In this document: in pieces, positions 1-4,819 of the stretch | Layout of the letters: each line of letters opens with the position of its first letter | How positions within the stretch are numbered: the stretch's first letter is position 1 | Source of the DNA: Blautia sp. | GTDB taxonomy: Bacteria; Bacillota; Clostridia; Lachnospirales; Lachnospiraceae | Length of the DNA stretch: 7,487 nt | Assembly: GCA_017515945.1 (NCBI GenBank) | Contig: JAFWDX010000149.1 | Coordinates: forward strand, 1 to 7,487 | Direction: 5' to 3' | Notes under the pieces: generated by a model | What the model saw: the letters and a program-made list of their open reading frames with translations, nothing else | The model's database searches: none | Told to the model about the DNA's origin: nothing | Translations under genes and position numbers: made by a program

Positions 1-18
1 GAGGAACATGCCCCTTGA
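1..18 (-). repeat. Possible degenerate copy of the GGGGAC repeat family
   Basis: The first 18 bases (GAGGAACATGCCCCTTGA) align to the right half of the palindrome at 599-617 with 16 matches, two substitutions and a one-base gap. This suggests the decayed edge of another copy of the repeat family in this window. The window edge prevents seeing the rest. The match is short and imperfect, so this is only a likely relic. Confidence 0.35.
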
Positions 19-223
19 TAACTTCCAGTTAAGGATACACCAGCAGAGAAATGAATGCAAGATAAAAGCATAATTTAAAAGGTGAAAGGCATAATTTCCA
101 TATTTATTTCAGATAATGTTCGATATACTTAGGATAGTTATGGTAGCTGGAAAGAAGCTTGTGTCTGAACAGATACCAGTCACAGATGACCGTGAGGGGT
201 TGCCTTACCAGGGAGAAATAACA

Positions 224-553
224 ATGGATACGATCCTTTACAAATACAGGGCTGATGAAGACAATTATCTTGTATATGATGTGAAGAGGAATGCGATGGA
301 CCTGGACGGACGTACCGTTCGGAGTTATTGCGCACAGAATTTCGGACTGGGTGCCAAAGGCATTCTGGCCGGCCCCATCATGCGGAATGATCATATGGAG
401 ATGACCCTGTATACCCCGGAGGGCCGGACGCAGGAGATCTGCGGGGGCTCAAGGGATATCGCCCGCAGGTATCTCAGGGATGCGGGGTATGAGAAGGATC
501 TGGATGTCTGCCCGGATGTTTCCTTCGTTGGCAAGGTGTTCTGCTTTGCATGA
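224..553 (+). pseudogene. Truncated diaminopimelate-epimerase-like remnant
   Basis: I chose the ATG at 224 because AGGGAGA (210-216) sits 7 nt upstream and because homology begins there; an in-frame ATG at 116 adds 36 residues with no family resemblance. The 109-residue product resembles the N-terminal half of the clostridial DapF type. It has DNYLVYD near residue 11 (family: NDYLVYD), NFGLGAKGILAGP near 39-51 (family: NFGVGSDGILYGP), LYTPEGRTQEICGG (family: IFNPDGSEAE followed by a catalytic-site loop), and ARRYLRDAGY. Intact DapF is about 270-280 residues and interconverts LL- and meso-diaminopimelate for lysine and peptidoglycan synthesis. Here the C-terminal domain is missing, the ND pair is swapped to DN, and the substrate loop is altered, so epimerase activity is unlikely. 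The reading frame ends exactly where the palindrome begins. It could alternatively be a small diverged protein. The homology is clear in pattern; loss of function is inferred. Confidence 0.6.
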
Positions 554-622
554 TGAGTCAGGGGGACAGGTTCCTTGACTCACACGTACGTGTGAGTCGA
601 GGAACCTGTCCCCCTGACTCAT
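553..622. repeat. 70-bp near-perfect palindrome: two REP-like units head to head
   Basis: Thirty-four of 35 base pairs match around a centre between 587 and 588; the only exception is T576 opposite G599. Each half is a 29-bp unit (554-582 plus, 593-621 minus) with arms TGAGTCA and TGACTCA around a GGGGGACAGG core. The units are joined by the small palindrome CACGTACGTG (583-592). The left unit is identical to the one at 7454-7482. As RNA it would fold into a very long hairpin. It is followed only by a weak T-run (622-625), so any terminator role for the upstream remnant is possible but unproven. Confidence 0.9.
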
Positions 623-644
623 TTTAATCGTGATAAATTTGCAC

Positions 645-673
645 TTGACAATATAAATGACAACTGGTATAGT
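645..673 (+). promoter_or_regulatory. Strong sigma-A promoter for the DUF2325 unit
   Basis: A perfect -35 TTGACA (645-650), a 17-bp spacer and a -10 TATAGT (668-673) with an extended -10 TG (665-666) are seen. Transcription would start near 680, giving a leader of about 210 nt before the ATG at 892. It starts only 23 bp after the palindrome. It is the only convincing promoter upstream of the plus-strand gene cluster. Confidence 0.75.
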
Positions 674-683
674 TTGATAAGCG

Positions 684-699
684 GTTAGCATAGTCTAAC
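684..699. promoter_or_regulatory. Operator-like inverted repeat GTTAG-N6-CTAAC
   Basis: GTTAG (684-688) and CTAAC (695-699) form perfect 5-bp arms separated by 6 nt, a few bases downstream of the predicted transcription start, where a bound repressor would block initiation. TTAG/CTAA half-sites resemble those of DtxR/IdeR-family metal repressors, but the known DtxR box has a different spacing, so the regulator is unknown. A second copy with the same spacing lies at 854-867. Confidence 0.4.
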
Positions 700-853
700 A
701 TATATTATATTTAACAAACACATATGCATACAGGCATTTGGATCTATTATAAAATAGACGGGACTTCATATGTTTAAACAAACATCTGTCCAGGCAAACA
801 TATGTATAAACCATGAAACGGGTTGTCGGACCTGTTTTTCTTTTACAGGGAAG

Positions 854-867
854 TTAGACGTAACTAA
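854..867. promoter_or_regulatory. Second TTAG-N6-CTAA inverted repeat, near the start codon
   Basis: TTAG (854-857), six bases, then CTAA (864-867) repeats the architecture of the site at 684-699, about 170 bp further on and 11 bp before the GGAGGGG ribosome binding site (879-885). Two such sites in one leader make a pair of binding sites for one regulator plausible, although AT-rich sequence raises the chance background. Confidence 0.3.
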
Positions 868-891
868 TATTTGCGAACGGAGGGGATATAA

Positions 892-1170
892 ATGAGTGTT
901 GTGATCATAGGCGGCAATGAGTGCATGGAGCGGCGGTATGCGGAGATGTGCCGGAGGTATGGATGTCGGTCGAAGATTTTCTGTAAGCCTTCGGCAGATA
1001 TGAAGAACAGGATCGGGAGTCCGGATATGCTGATCCTGTTTACGCATACGGTTTCGCATAAGCTGGTGCAGAGCGCTTTGACGGGACTGTCACAGGATAC
1101 GCGGATCATTCGGTCCCATACCAGTTCGCTTGCTTCGCTGCAGTCGATCCTGCAGGAAAGCGCGGTATGA
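892..1170 (+). CDS. DUF2325 domain protein
   Basis: This 92-residue protein begins MSVVIIGG, a Rossmann-like first beta strand with a Gly-Gly turn (7-8). It continues to PDMLILFTHTVSHKL (44-58), the typical DUF2325 second half with an Asp, a hydrophobic strand and a conserved His, and ends in a helix after SHTSSLASL. It spans essentially one domain, the usual length for free-standing members. Four cysteines (11, 20, 25, 31) and several histidines could bind metal, but no known metal motif is evident. GGAGGGG (879-885) lies 6 nt before the ATG. Its stop codon overlaps the next start (ATGA at 1167-1170), so it is probably translationally coupled to the DUF3793 gene. The function of DUF2325 is unknown; the family assignment is from pattern recognition. 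Confidence 0.8.
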   Translation: MSVVIIGGNECMERRYAEMCRRYGCRSKIFCKPSADMKNRIGSPDMLILFTHTVSHKLVQSALTGLSQDTRIIRSHTSSLASLQSILQESAV

Positions 1171-1718
1171 GTCTGGATCAGGTGCTGGTGGATCATGGCG
1201 CGCCGACGCTGGCCGGTATGAAGACAGGAAGCCTTTTCCCAGTGAAGAATGGGGTGGAGGATATCAATCCGGAGCTGCGCAGAGTGAACAGACTGCTGGC
1301 ACCCAGAGGCCTGAGGCTGGTGCCGCTGCGCAAAAGCAGCAGGGGAACACTGGTGTATCTTTACAGGCCGCAGCGGCTAAAAAAAGATCTGAGCTATCCG
1401 GAGGCCGCGGATATCCTGCGGCAGAAGGGGTATCCCTGCGGGCATCCTGACCGCTGCATTGTGGAGCTGATCCGGCAGCTGGAGAGCGGCGGTGATTTTC
1501 CTCATGAGATCGGGTTGTTCCTGAGCTATCCGCCATCCGATGTGAAATGCTTTATGAAAGACTCGCGTGAGGGTGTGAAGTGCGTAGGCTGCTGGAAGGC
1601 ATACAGTCATCAGGAGGAAGCAGAGAAGACATTTGAGAGATATAACAGATGCACTCAGGTATACCGTCGGGTTTATAAAAAGGGCAGATCTCTGGAACGC
1701 CTGATCGTGAGTGAGTGA
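1167..1718 (+). CDS. DUF3793 family protein
   Basis: This 183-residue protein carries the family hallmarks HEIGLFLSYPPSDVKCF (113-129), KCVGCWKAY (138-146) and, further on, a helix with KTFERYNRCTQVY (154-166). Six cysteines (91, 97, 128, 139, 142, 162) include a CxxC pair. Several lie in the conserved half, suggesting metal or iron-sulfur binding, though this is unproven. There is no signal peptide or membrane segment, so it is cytoplasmic. The ATG overlaps the DUF2325 stop by ATGA, with AGGAAAG (1153-1159) just upstream; length and start agree with the family. From memory, DUF3793 genes in Clostridia often sit beside flavodoxin and iron-transport genes, as here with the flavodoxin. That context points to a redox or iron-related role, but no biochemical function is established to my knowledge. 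Confidence 0.85.
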   Translation: MSLDQVLVDHGAPTLAGMKTGSLFPVKNGVEDINPELRRVNRLLAPRGLRLVPLRKSSRGTLVYLYRPQRLKKDLSYPEAADILRQKGYPCGHPDRCIVELIRQLESGGDFPHEIGLFLSYPPSDVKCFMKDSREGVKCVGCWKAYSHQEEAEKTFERYNRCTQVYRRVYKKGRSLERLIVSE

Positions 1719-1798
1719 GTGTGCACGGGGGCGCGACCAGACTGCAGATATATGTACAAGGGAAAACATTTAATGCAAATTGAAAGGAGAACTGAAAA

Positions 1799-2221
1799 AT
1801 GAGCAAGGTAGCGGTTGTTTACTGGAGTGGTACGGGAAATACACAGGCAATGGCTGAGGCGGTAGCGGACGGCGCCAGGGAAAAGGGAGCCGAGGTTGCG
1901 CTCCTCGAGGCTTCTGCATTTGGTTCGGGTCAGGTTGCGGAGTATGATGCCATTGCTTTCGGATGCCCGGCCATGGGGGATGAGGTTCTTGAGGAATCTG
2001 AATTTGAACCGATGTTCTCGGATGTCGAGGGTGCCCTTTCCGGAAAAAAGCTCGCGCTCTTCGGTTCTTATGGCTGGGGCGACGGCCAGTGGATGCGTGA
2101 CTGGGAGGACCGCTGCAAGGCAGCCGGCGCGAATCTTGTGACGGACAGCGTGACCGCGAATGACGCACCGGATGATGATGCTGTCGCGGCGTGCAAAGAA
2201 CTTGGCGCGGCTCTGGCCTGA
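1799..2221 (+). CDS. fld: Flavodoxin, short-chain clostridial type
   Basis: This 140-residue protein is a small FMN-binding electron carrier that can replace ferredoxin when iron is scarce. The FMN-phosphate loop SGTGNT occupies 10-15. GCPAMGDEVLEESEFEP (55-71) supplies the first isoalloxazine loop with Met59. FGSYGWGDG (88-96) supplies the second loop with Trp93, and WMRDWEDR follows. These motifs closely match clostridial flavodoxins, and the length is full. It lacks the approximately 20-residue insert of long-chain flavodoxins. AAAGGAG (1783-1789) precedes the ATG. It lies 80 bp after the DUF3793 gene with no clear promoter between, so it is probably the last gene of that transcript, ending at the hairpin at 2275-2322. 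Its electron partners cannot be told from the window. Confidence 0.95.
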   Translation: MSKVAVVYWSGTGNTQAMAEAVADGAREKGAEVALLEASAFGSGQVAEYDAIAFGCPAMGDEVLEESEFEPMFSDVEGALSGKKLALFGSYGWGDGQWMRDWEDRCKAAGANLVTDSVTANDAPDDDAVAACKELGAALA

Positions 2222-2274
2222 GATAATCTCTGAAAAAGCGGCAGCTGTGAAGAAACTTGTGGCCCACTAGTTAC

Positions 2275-2322
2275 AAAAAGCGGACGGTTCTGTGCGTATG
2301 TGCACGGAACAGCCCGCTTTTT
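2275..2322. terminator. Bidirectional rho-independent terminator
   Basis: AAAAAGCGG (2275-2283) and CCGCTTTTT (2314-2322) flank an interrupted stem, with GGTTCTGTGC pairing to GCACGGAAC around a GTATGT loop (2296-2301). A-tract and T-tract on opposite sides let it terminate both the flavodoxin transcript and the convergent tat operon. It touches the tatC stop codon (2322-2324). The stem contains GGACGGTTCT, resembling the repeat core elsewhere in the window. Confidence 0.85.
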
Positions 2323-3089
2323 TAATTTTCAGTATGTCTTTTTTTCTGAAGAAATCGGCACAGCACGATGCTCAGTTCGTAAAGTCCGATCATCGGGAAA
2401 GCCACCATGACCTGGGACACGACATCCGGCGGTGTGATCACAGCGGCGATAAAGAAAATGGCGACAATGACGAACTTTCTGGCTTTGGCCATCCATTCCA
2501 CCTTGACCAGGCCGAGCTGGGTCAGTACTACAGCCACCACGGGCAGTTCGAAGACGAGTCCCATGACCAGGAAGATGGTCAGCAGAAAGGAGATATAATT
2601 GCCTACGGATACCGCTGCGGTAATGTTGCTGCCTTTGCTCAGGCCGATCAGGAAGTTGAGCATGAACGGGAGCATGATCCGCAGGGCGAACAGGACGCCA
2701 AGGACGAAGAAGAACAGTCCGGTCAGCATTGCGCCGAGGAAGAGCCGGTTTTCGTTTTTTTGCAGGCCGGGTTGTATAAAGGCCCAGACCTCATAAAGGA
2801 TCACCGGCAGGGACAGGCAGATGCCGGCCACGAGGGCAACGGAGAAATACTGCAGCAGGAGCTCCTGCGGGGCGATGTAAACGAATTCGTAGCCATATCC
2901 TTTGCCGATGCCTGTGAGGACATCGATGATCCGGGGGGCAAAGTGCAGGCCCAGGAGTAGGAATACGACCAGGCAGAGGATGCAGACCACAATGCGGTTT
3001 CGCAGTTCCTTCAGATGGCCGGAAAGGGACATCATGCCGTCGTCCGCGATCTGTTCCTGCGGCTTTTTTGATTTTTTAAATACAGCCAT
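2322..3089 (-). CDS. tatC: Twin-arginine translocase subunit TatC
   Basis: This 255-residue polytopic membrane protein is the receptor of the Tat pathway, recognising twin-arginine signal peptides of folded cargo. Six hydrophobic segments fit the known six-helix topology (roughly 32-50, 78-99, 116-140, 162-190, 204-219, 224-246). Diagnostic motifs are HLKELRNR (25-32) in the cytoplasmic N-terminal region, LPVILYEVWAFIQPGL (94-109) with the following E113, FELPV (180-184), and TPPDVVSQ (219-226). All the usual conserved acidic and proline positions appear intact. AAGGAAG at the end of tatA serves as ribosome binding site; only 2 nt separate the tatA stop from this ATG, so the two are co-translated in one operon. 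It is the last gene before the shared terminator. The protein is of normal length. Confidence 0.97.
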   Translation of the reverse strand: MAVFKKSKKPQEQIADDGMMSLSGHLKELRNRIVVCILCLVVFLLLGLHFAPRIIDVLTGIGKGYGYEFVYIAPQELLLQYFSVALVAGICLSLPVILYEVWAFIQPGLQKNENRLFLGAMLTGLFFFVLGVLFALRIMLPFMLNFLIGLSKGSNITAAVSVGNYISFLLTIFLVMGLVFELPVVAVVLTQLGLVKVEWMAKARKFVIVAIFFIAAVITPPDVVSQVMVAFPMIGLYELSIVLCRFLQKKRHTEN

Positions 3090-3091
3090 TT

Positions 3092-3268
3092 TCAGGCTTC
3101 CTTATCTTTTCCGGTGCTTTTGCTGTCTTCGTCTGTCTCTTCCATGCCTTCTTTAAAGTTCTTTACGGATTTGCCGAACATTTTGGTCAGCTTCGGGATC
3201 TGGCTTGGTCCGAAAATGACGATTACGATAAGAAGAATGACGATAAGCTCTGTGGTTCCGAGTTTCAT
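3092..3268 (-). CDS. tatA: Twin-arginine translocase subunit TatA
   Basis: This 58-residue protein begins MKLGTTELIVILLIVIVIFGP. It has a single N-terminal membrane helix (about 5-19), the FG hinge followed by proline (19-21), the amphipathic stretch IPKLTKMFGKSVKNFKEG (24-41) and a short acidic-then-basic tail. This is the TatA/E plan, in which many copies form the translocation assembly recruited by TatC. The length is at the short end of the family. AAGGAGG lies 6 nt before the start. It sits between the TatB-like gene (18-nt gap) and tatC (2-nt gap), which fixes its role. Confidence 0.93.
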   Translation of the reverse strand: MKLGTTELIVILLIVIVIFGPSQIPKLTKMFGKSVKNFKEGMEETDEDSKSTGKDKEA

Positions 3269-3286
3269 ATAGGCCTCCTTATTCTA

Positions 3287-3757
3287 TTAATTATCAGCCA
3301 GGGATGCATCGTTCCGAGGTGCATCGGTCTGTGGCGTCTCGTTCCGGGCTGTATCACACTGGGATGCTTCGTTCCGGGCCGCATCCACCAGGGAATCATC
3401 GATCCGGCTGTCATCAGGCTGGCCTGCATCGGATGAAGATGCGGCCGGCTGGGCTTCTTTTGCGCCGGTATCAGGCTTTCCGATGTCCCTGAAAGATTTT
3501 TCCAGGTCACGGACGCCGGTATTTACGGTTTTCGTCAGATCATCAAACGGTTTCATTGCCTCTTTCAGTGGCTTCTGGGCCTCCTCCATGGGCTCGATGA
3601 CGCTTTCGCGGAGCTCTTTTGTGGCTTCGGAGGAGTATTTTTTGAACTGTTTCAGCGCTTCACCGAGTTTTCTGGCGTAGCGGGGGAGTTCATCCGGGCC
3701 CAGGATCAGCAGCGCCACGACAAAGACGACCACCAGCTCCAGCATTCCGATTTTCAT
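3287..3757 (-). CDS. tatB: TatB-like subunit of the twin-arginine translocase
   Basis: This 156-residue protein has one N-terminal membrane helix (about 5-19), an LGPDELP hinge (19-25) and a long amphipathic and charged helix (26-92). The LGP hinge and long helical region fit TatB, which binds TatC at the receptor stage, better than TatA. TatA and TatB are related, and many Gram-positives use one bifunctional TatA, so the B assignment is probable rather than certain. The tail (125-154) is three decapeptide repeats of the form D-x-A/P-R-N-E/D-x-x-x-x, hydrophilic and probably disordered. AAGGAGA lies 7-8 nt before the ATG. It is the first gene of a tatB-tatA-tatC operon with its own promoter (3832-3860). 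Confidence 0.85.
   Translation of the reverse strand: MKIGMLELVVVFVVALLILGPDELPRYARKLGEALKQFKKYSSEATKELRESVIEPMEEAQKPLKEAMKPFDDLTKTVNTGVRDLEKSFRDIGKPDTGAKEAQPAASSSDAGQPDDSRIDDSLVDAARNEASQCDTARNETPQTDAPRNDASLADN
3301..3420 (-). repeat. 30-bp tandem repeats inside the tatB tail
   Basis: Four consecutive 30-bp units (3301-3330, 3331-3360, 3361-3390, 3391-3420) align in register. The first three share CGTTCCG or a near match at the same position; the fourth is more diverged. Because 30 is a multiple of three, the repeats keep frame and encode decapeptide copies in the TatB C-terminal tail. Their number may vary between strains by slippage. Confidence 0.75.
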
Positions 3758-3780
3758 CGATACGGATCTCCTTTTTTTCC

Positions 3781-3816
3781 GGCAACTGTTCAGGTATGGA
3801 TTGTCTCACAGTTGCC
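3781..3816 (-). promoter_or_regulatory. Inverted repeat in the tat operon leader
   Basis: GGCAACTGT (3781-3789) and ACAGTTGCC (3808-3816) are perfect 9-bp arms around an 18-nt loop. They lie between the predicted tat transcription start (near 3825) and the tatB ribosome binding site, so the mRNA leader can form this hairpin just before the start. No U-tract follows on the minus strand, so it is not a simple terminator. It may be an operator or an mRNA-stabilising structure. Confidence 0.45.
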
Positions 3817-3831
3817 TGTTTTTGCAAAGTC

Positions 3832-3860
3832 ATTATACCATTATGTTTTTGACGTTGCAA
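3832..3860 (-). promoter_or_regulatory. Promoter of the tat operon
   Basis: Read on the minus strand, there is a perfect -10 TATAAT (3837-3832) with an extended -10 TGG directly upstream, a 17-bp spacer and -35 TTGCAA (3860-3855; 4 of 6 to consensus). Transcription would start near 3825, about 70 nt before the tatB start codon. Confidence 0.7.
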
Positions 3861-3866
3861 TATGGG

Positions 3867-3931
3867 ACACAAGGGGACGGTCCTTTTGTGTTTGATACAC
3901 AAAAGGACCGTCCCCATTGACTCAGGTTCCC
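3867..3931. repeat. REP-like repeat pair with ACACAA/TTGTGT arms
   Basis: A perfect 19-bp inverted repeat (3873-3891 and 3897-3915) around the loop TTGAT contains GGGGACGGTCC on both strands. The left unit is bounded by ACACAA (3867-3872) and TTGTGT (3886-3891). The right unit, read on the minus strand, begins with the TGAGTCA arm (3924-3918) but ends with the TTGTGT arm, so it is a hybrid of two arm types. A GGTTCCC fragment follows (3925-3931). The element lies 8 nt from the Uma2-family gene's stop and upstream of the tat promoter. Confidence 0.85.
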
Positions 3932-3933
3932 TT

Positions 3934-4581
3934 TCAGTCTGCCAGTTCTTCTTTAAATTCTCTGATGATTTCCGATATCGGAGTGAGGTCGATCTGAAGC
4001 TCTCCGTCGTAAATCTGCGGAGAGACTTTTCCTTTCAGGGAATGGATCACAGGAATATAGTCTCTGTCCATAAAGTTATAGGTGATCAGGACTTCCTTCT
4101 CGGGGTCAATGATCCAGTATTCTCTGACTCCGGCTTGTGCATATTTTCCGGCTTTGACAGTCAGGTCACGCAGTCTTGTGGATGGGGAGAGGATTTCTGC
4201 AATAAAATCCGGTGCCCCATAGATGCCGAAACGCCGGATTTTTGACGAATCACAGACGATCAGAATATCTGGCTGCAGCATTGTGTGCTCATCACAGTCC
4301 AGCTGCACATCGATCGGGGCAAACCAGGCCCGACAAGGTTTATGGCTGTCGCGTATAAAATCAGCGATAGCTGTGTACAGTGAGGCGGCTATGCTTTGAT
4401 GCGCGCTTGAAGGTGCATGCATTTCGATAAGGAACCCGTCAATCAGTTCATAACGCTTATCCTCAGAGAAAACCCGGTAATCATCTATTGTGAACTCACC
4501 TTGTTTTTTATTTGTATAAACTGTTTGGGGCTCTCTGACGCCGGAGGGATTTTTGTGATTGCTGTCTGATGTATATTCCAT
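3934..4581 (-). CDS. Uma2-family (DUF820) putative endonuclease
   Basis: This 215-residue protein has the Uma2/DUF820 pattern of a PD-(D/E)XK nuclease fold: YELIDGFLIEM (44-54), an early helix with HQSIAASL (61-68), QPDILIV (103-109) with catalytic-type Asp105, AEILSPST (128-135) with Glu129, and then LTVKAGKYAQAGVREYWIIDP (140-160) with lysines 143 and 146. All expected acidic and lysine positions are present, so the fold looks intact. The family is very abundant in some bacteria, often in multiple copies, and its biological role is unknown; nuclease activity is inferred from the fold. About 30 N-terminal residues precede the usual start of the domain. AAAGGAGG lies 5-6 nt before the ATG. 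No partner gene is adjacent, and it stands alone between repeat clusters. Confidence 0.88.
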   Translation of the reverse strand: MEYTSDSNHKNPSGVREPQTVYTNKKQGEFTIDDYRVFSEDKRYELIDGFLIEMHAPSSAHQSIAASLYTAIADFIRDSHKPCRAWFAPIDVQLDCDEHTMLQPDILIVCDSSKIRRFGIYGAPDFIAEILSPSTRLRDLTVKAGKYAQAGVREYWIIDPEKEVLITYNFMDRDYIPVIHSLKGKVSPQIYDGELQIDLTPISEIIREFKEELAD

Positions 4582-4640
4582 AAGAACCTCCTTTCTCGTG
4601 TCATGGATGCGTTACACCGATGAGGTCTGCTCCTCATTAG

Positions 4641-4671
4641 GAGTCAGAGGGGTCGGTTCTGCCTGCCTCAA
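4641..4671 (+). repeat. Degenerate REP-like unit A
   Basis: GAGTCAGAGGGGTCGGTTCT followed by GCCTGCCTCA matches the family layout (left arm, G-rich core, right arm) with a damaged right arm. It lies about 60 bp upstream of the Uma2-family start codon. Confidence 0.65.
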
Positions 4672-4719
4672 TACATTACTCAGCCCGGCGTCCGATTACA
4701 CGATAGCACTTCCGGTTAC

Positions 4720-4749
4720 GAGTCAATGGGGACGATTCTGCCTGACTCA
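4720..4749 (+). repeat. REP-like unit B
   Basis: GAGTCAATGGGGACGATTCT followed by GCCTGACTCA has both arms intact (GAGTCA and TGACTC) with a core close to GGGGAC. It is in the same orientation as the unit at 4641-4671, about 79 bp further on. Confidence 0.75.
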
Positions 4750-4767
4750 GAAGAAGTGAGTTGAAAA

Positions 4768-4819
4768 GAGAACCATCCCCCTTGACTCAATGAGTCAAGG
4801 GACCTGTCCCCCTGACTCA
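4768..4819 (-). repeat. Two tandem REP-like units C and D beside the ecfT stop
   Basis: Both units are in the minus orientation. One (4768-4789) reads GAGAACCATCCCCCTTGACT on the plus strand; the other (4791-4819) has intact arms TGAGTCA and TGACTCA around GGGACCTGTCCCC. Their junction forms a perfect short palindrome with 9-bp arms (4781-4789 and 4791-4799). The ecfT stop codon (4817-4819) is made of repeat bases. The hairpin may also end the ecf transcript, but no U-tract is seen. Confidence 0.8.

Larger units (their letters stand above)
680..891 (+). promoter_or_regulatory. Long structured 5' leader of the DUF2325 unit
   Basis: About 210 AT-rich nucleotides separate the predicted start site from the first gene. 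They hold a perfect 9-bp inverted repeat CATATGTTT/AAACATATG (767-775 and 796-804), a small hairpin TCTATT/AATAGA around 733-747, and CCTGT/ACAGG around a T-rich loop near 831-849. An imperfect direct duplication is also present (AACAAACA at 713 and 777; CAGGCA at 731 and 791). No reading frame of note is seen on the plus strand. I do not recognise a known riboswitch class. The length and pairing fit a cis-acting regulatory RNA, but this is inference. Confidence 0.35.

Noticed and set aside
116..223. Upstream start for the dapF-like remnant
   Set aside because: The extra 36 residues have no family similarity, and the ATG at 224 has a well-placed ribosome binding site.
1770..2267. Minus-strand open frame of 165 codons
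   Set aside because: It is the antisense shadow of the flavodoxin gene, with an Arg/Pro/His-rich low-complexity translation.
2292..2960. Plus-strand open frame of 222 codons
   Set aside because: It is antisense to tatC and rich in Asp, Glu, His and Gln as expected from the reverse complement of a membrane protein gene.
3873..3915. Rho-independent terminator for the Uma2-family gene
   Set aside because: The stem is strong, but on the minus strand it is followed by TTGTGTCCC and not by a U-tract, and it belongs to the repeat family; a termination role is not supported by sequence alone.
4582..4816. Promoter of the Uma2-family gene
   Set aside because: I found no convincing -35/-10 pair on the minus strand in this stretch; only repeats and the ribosome binding site are clear.
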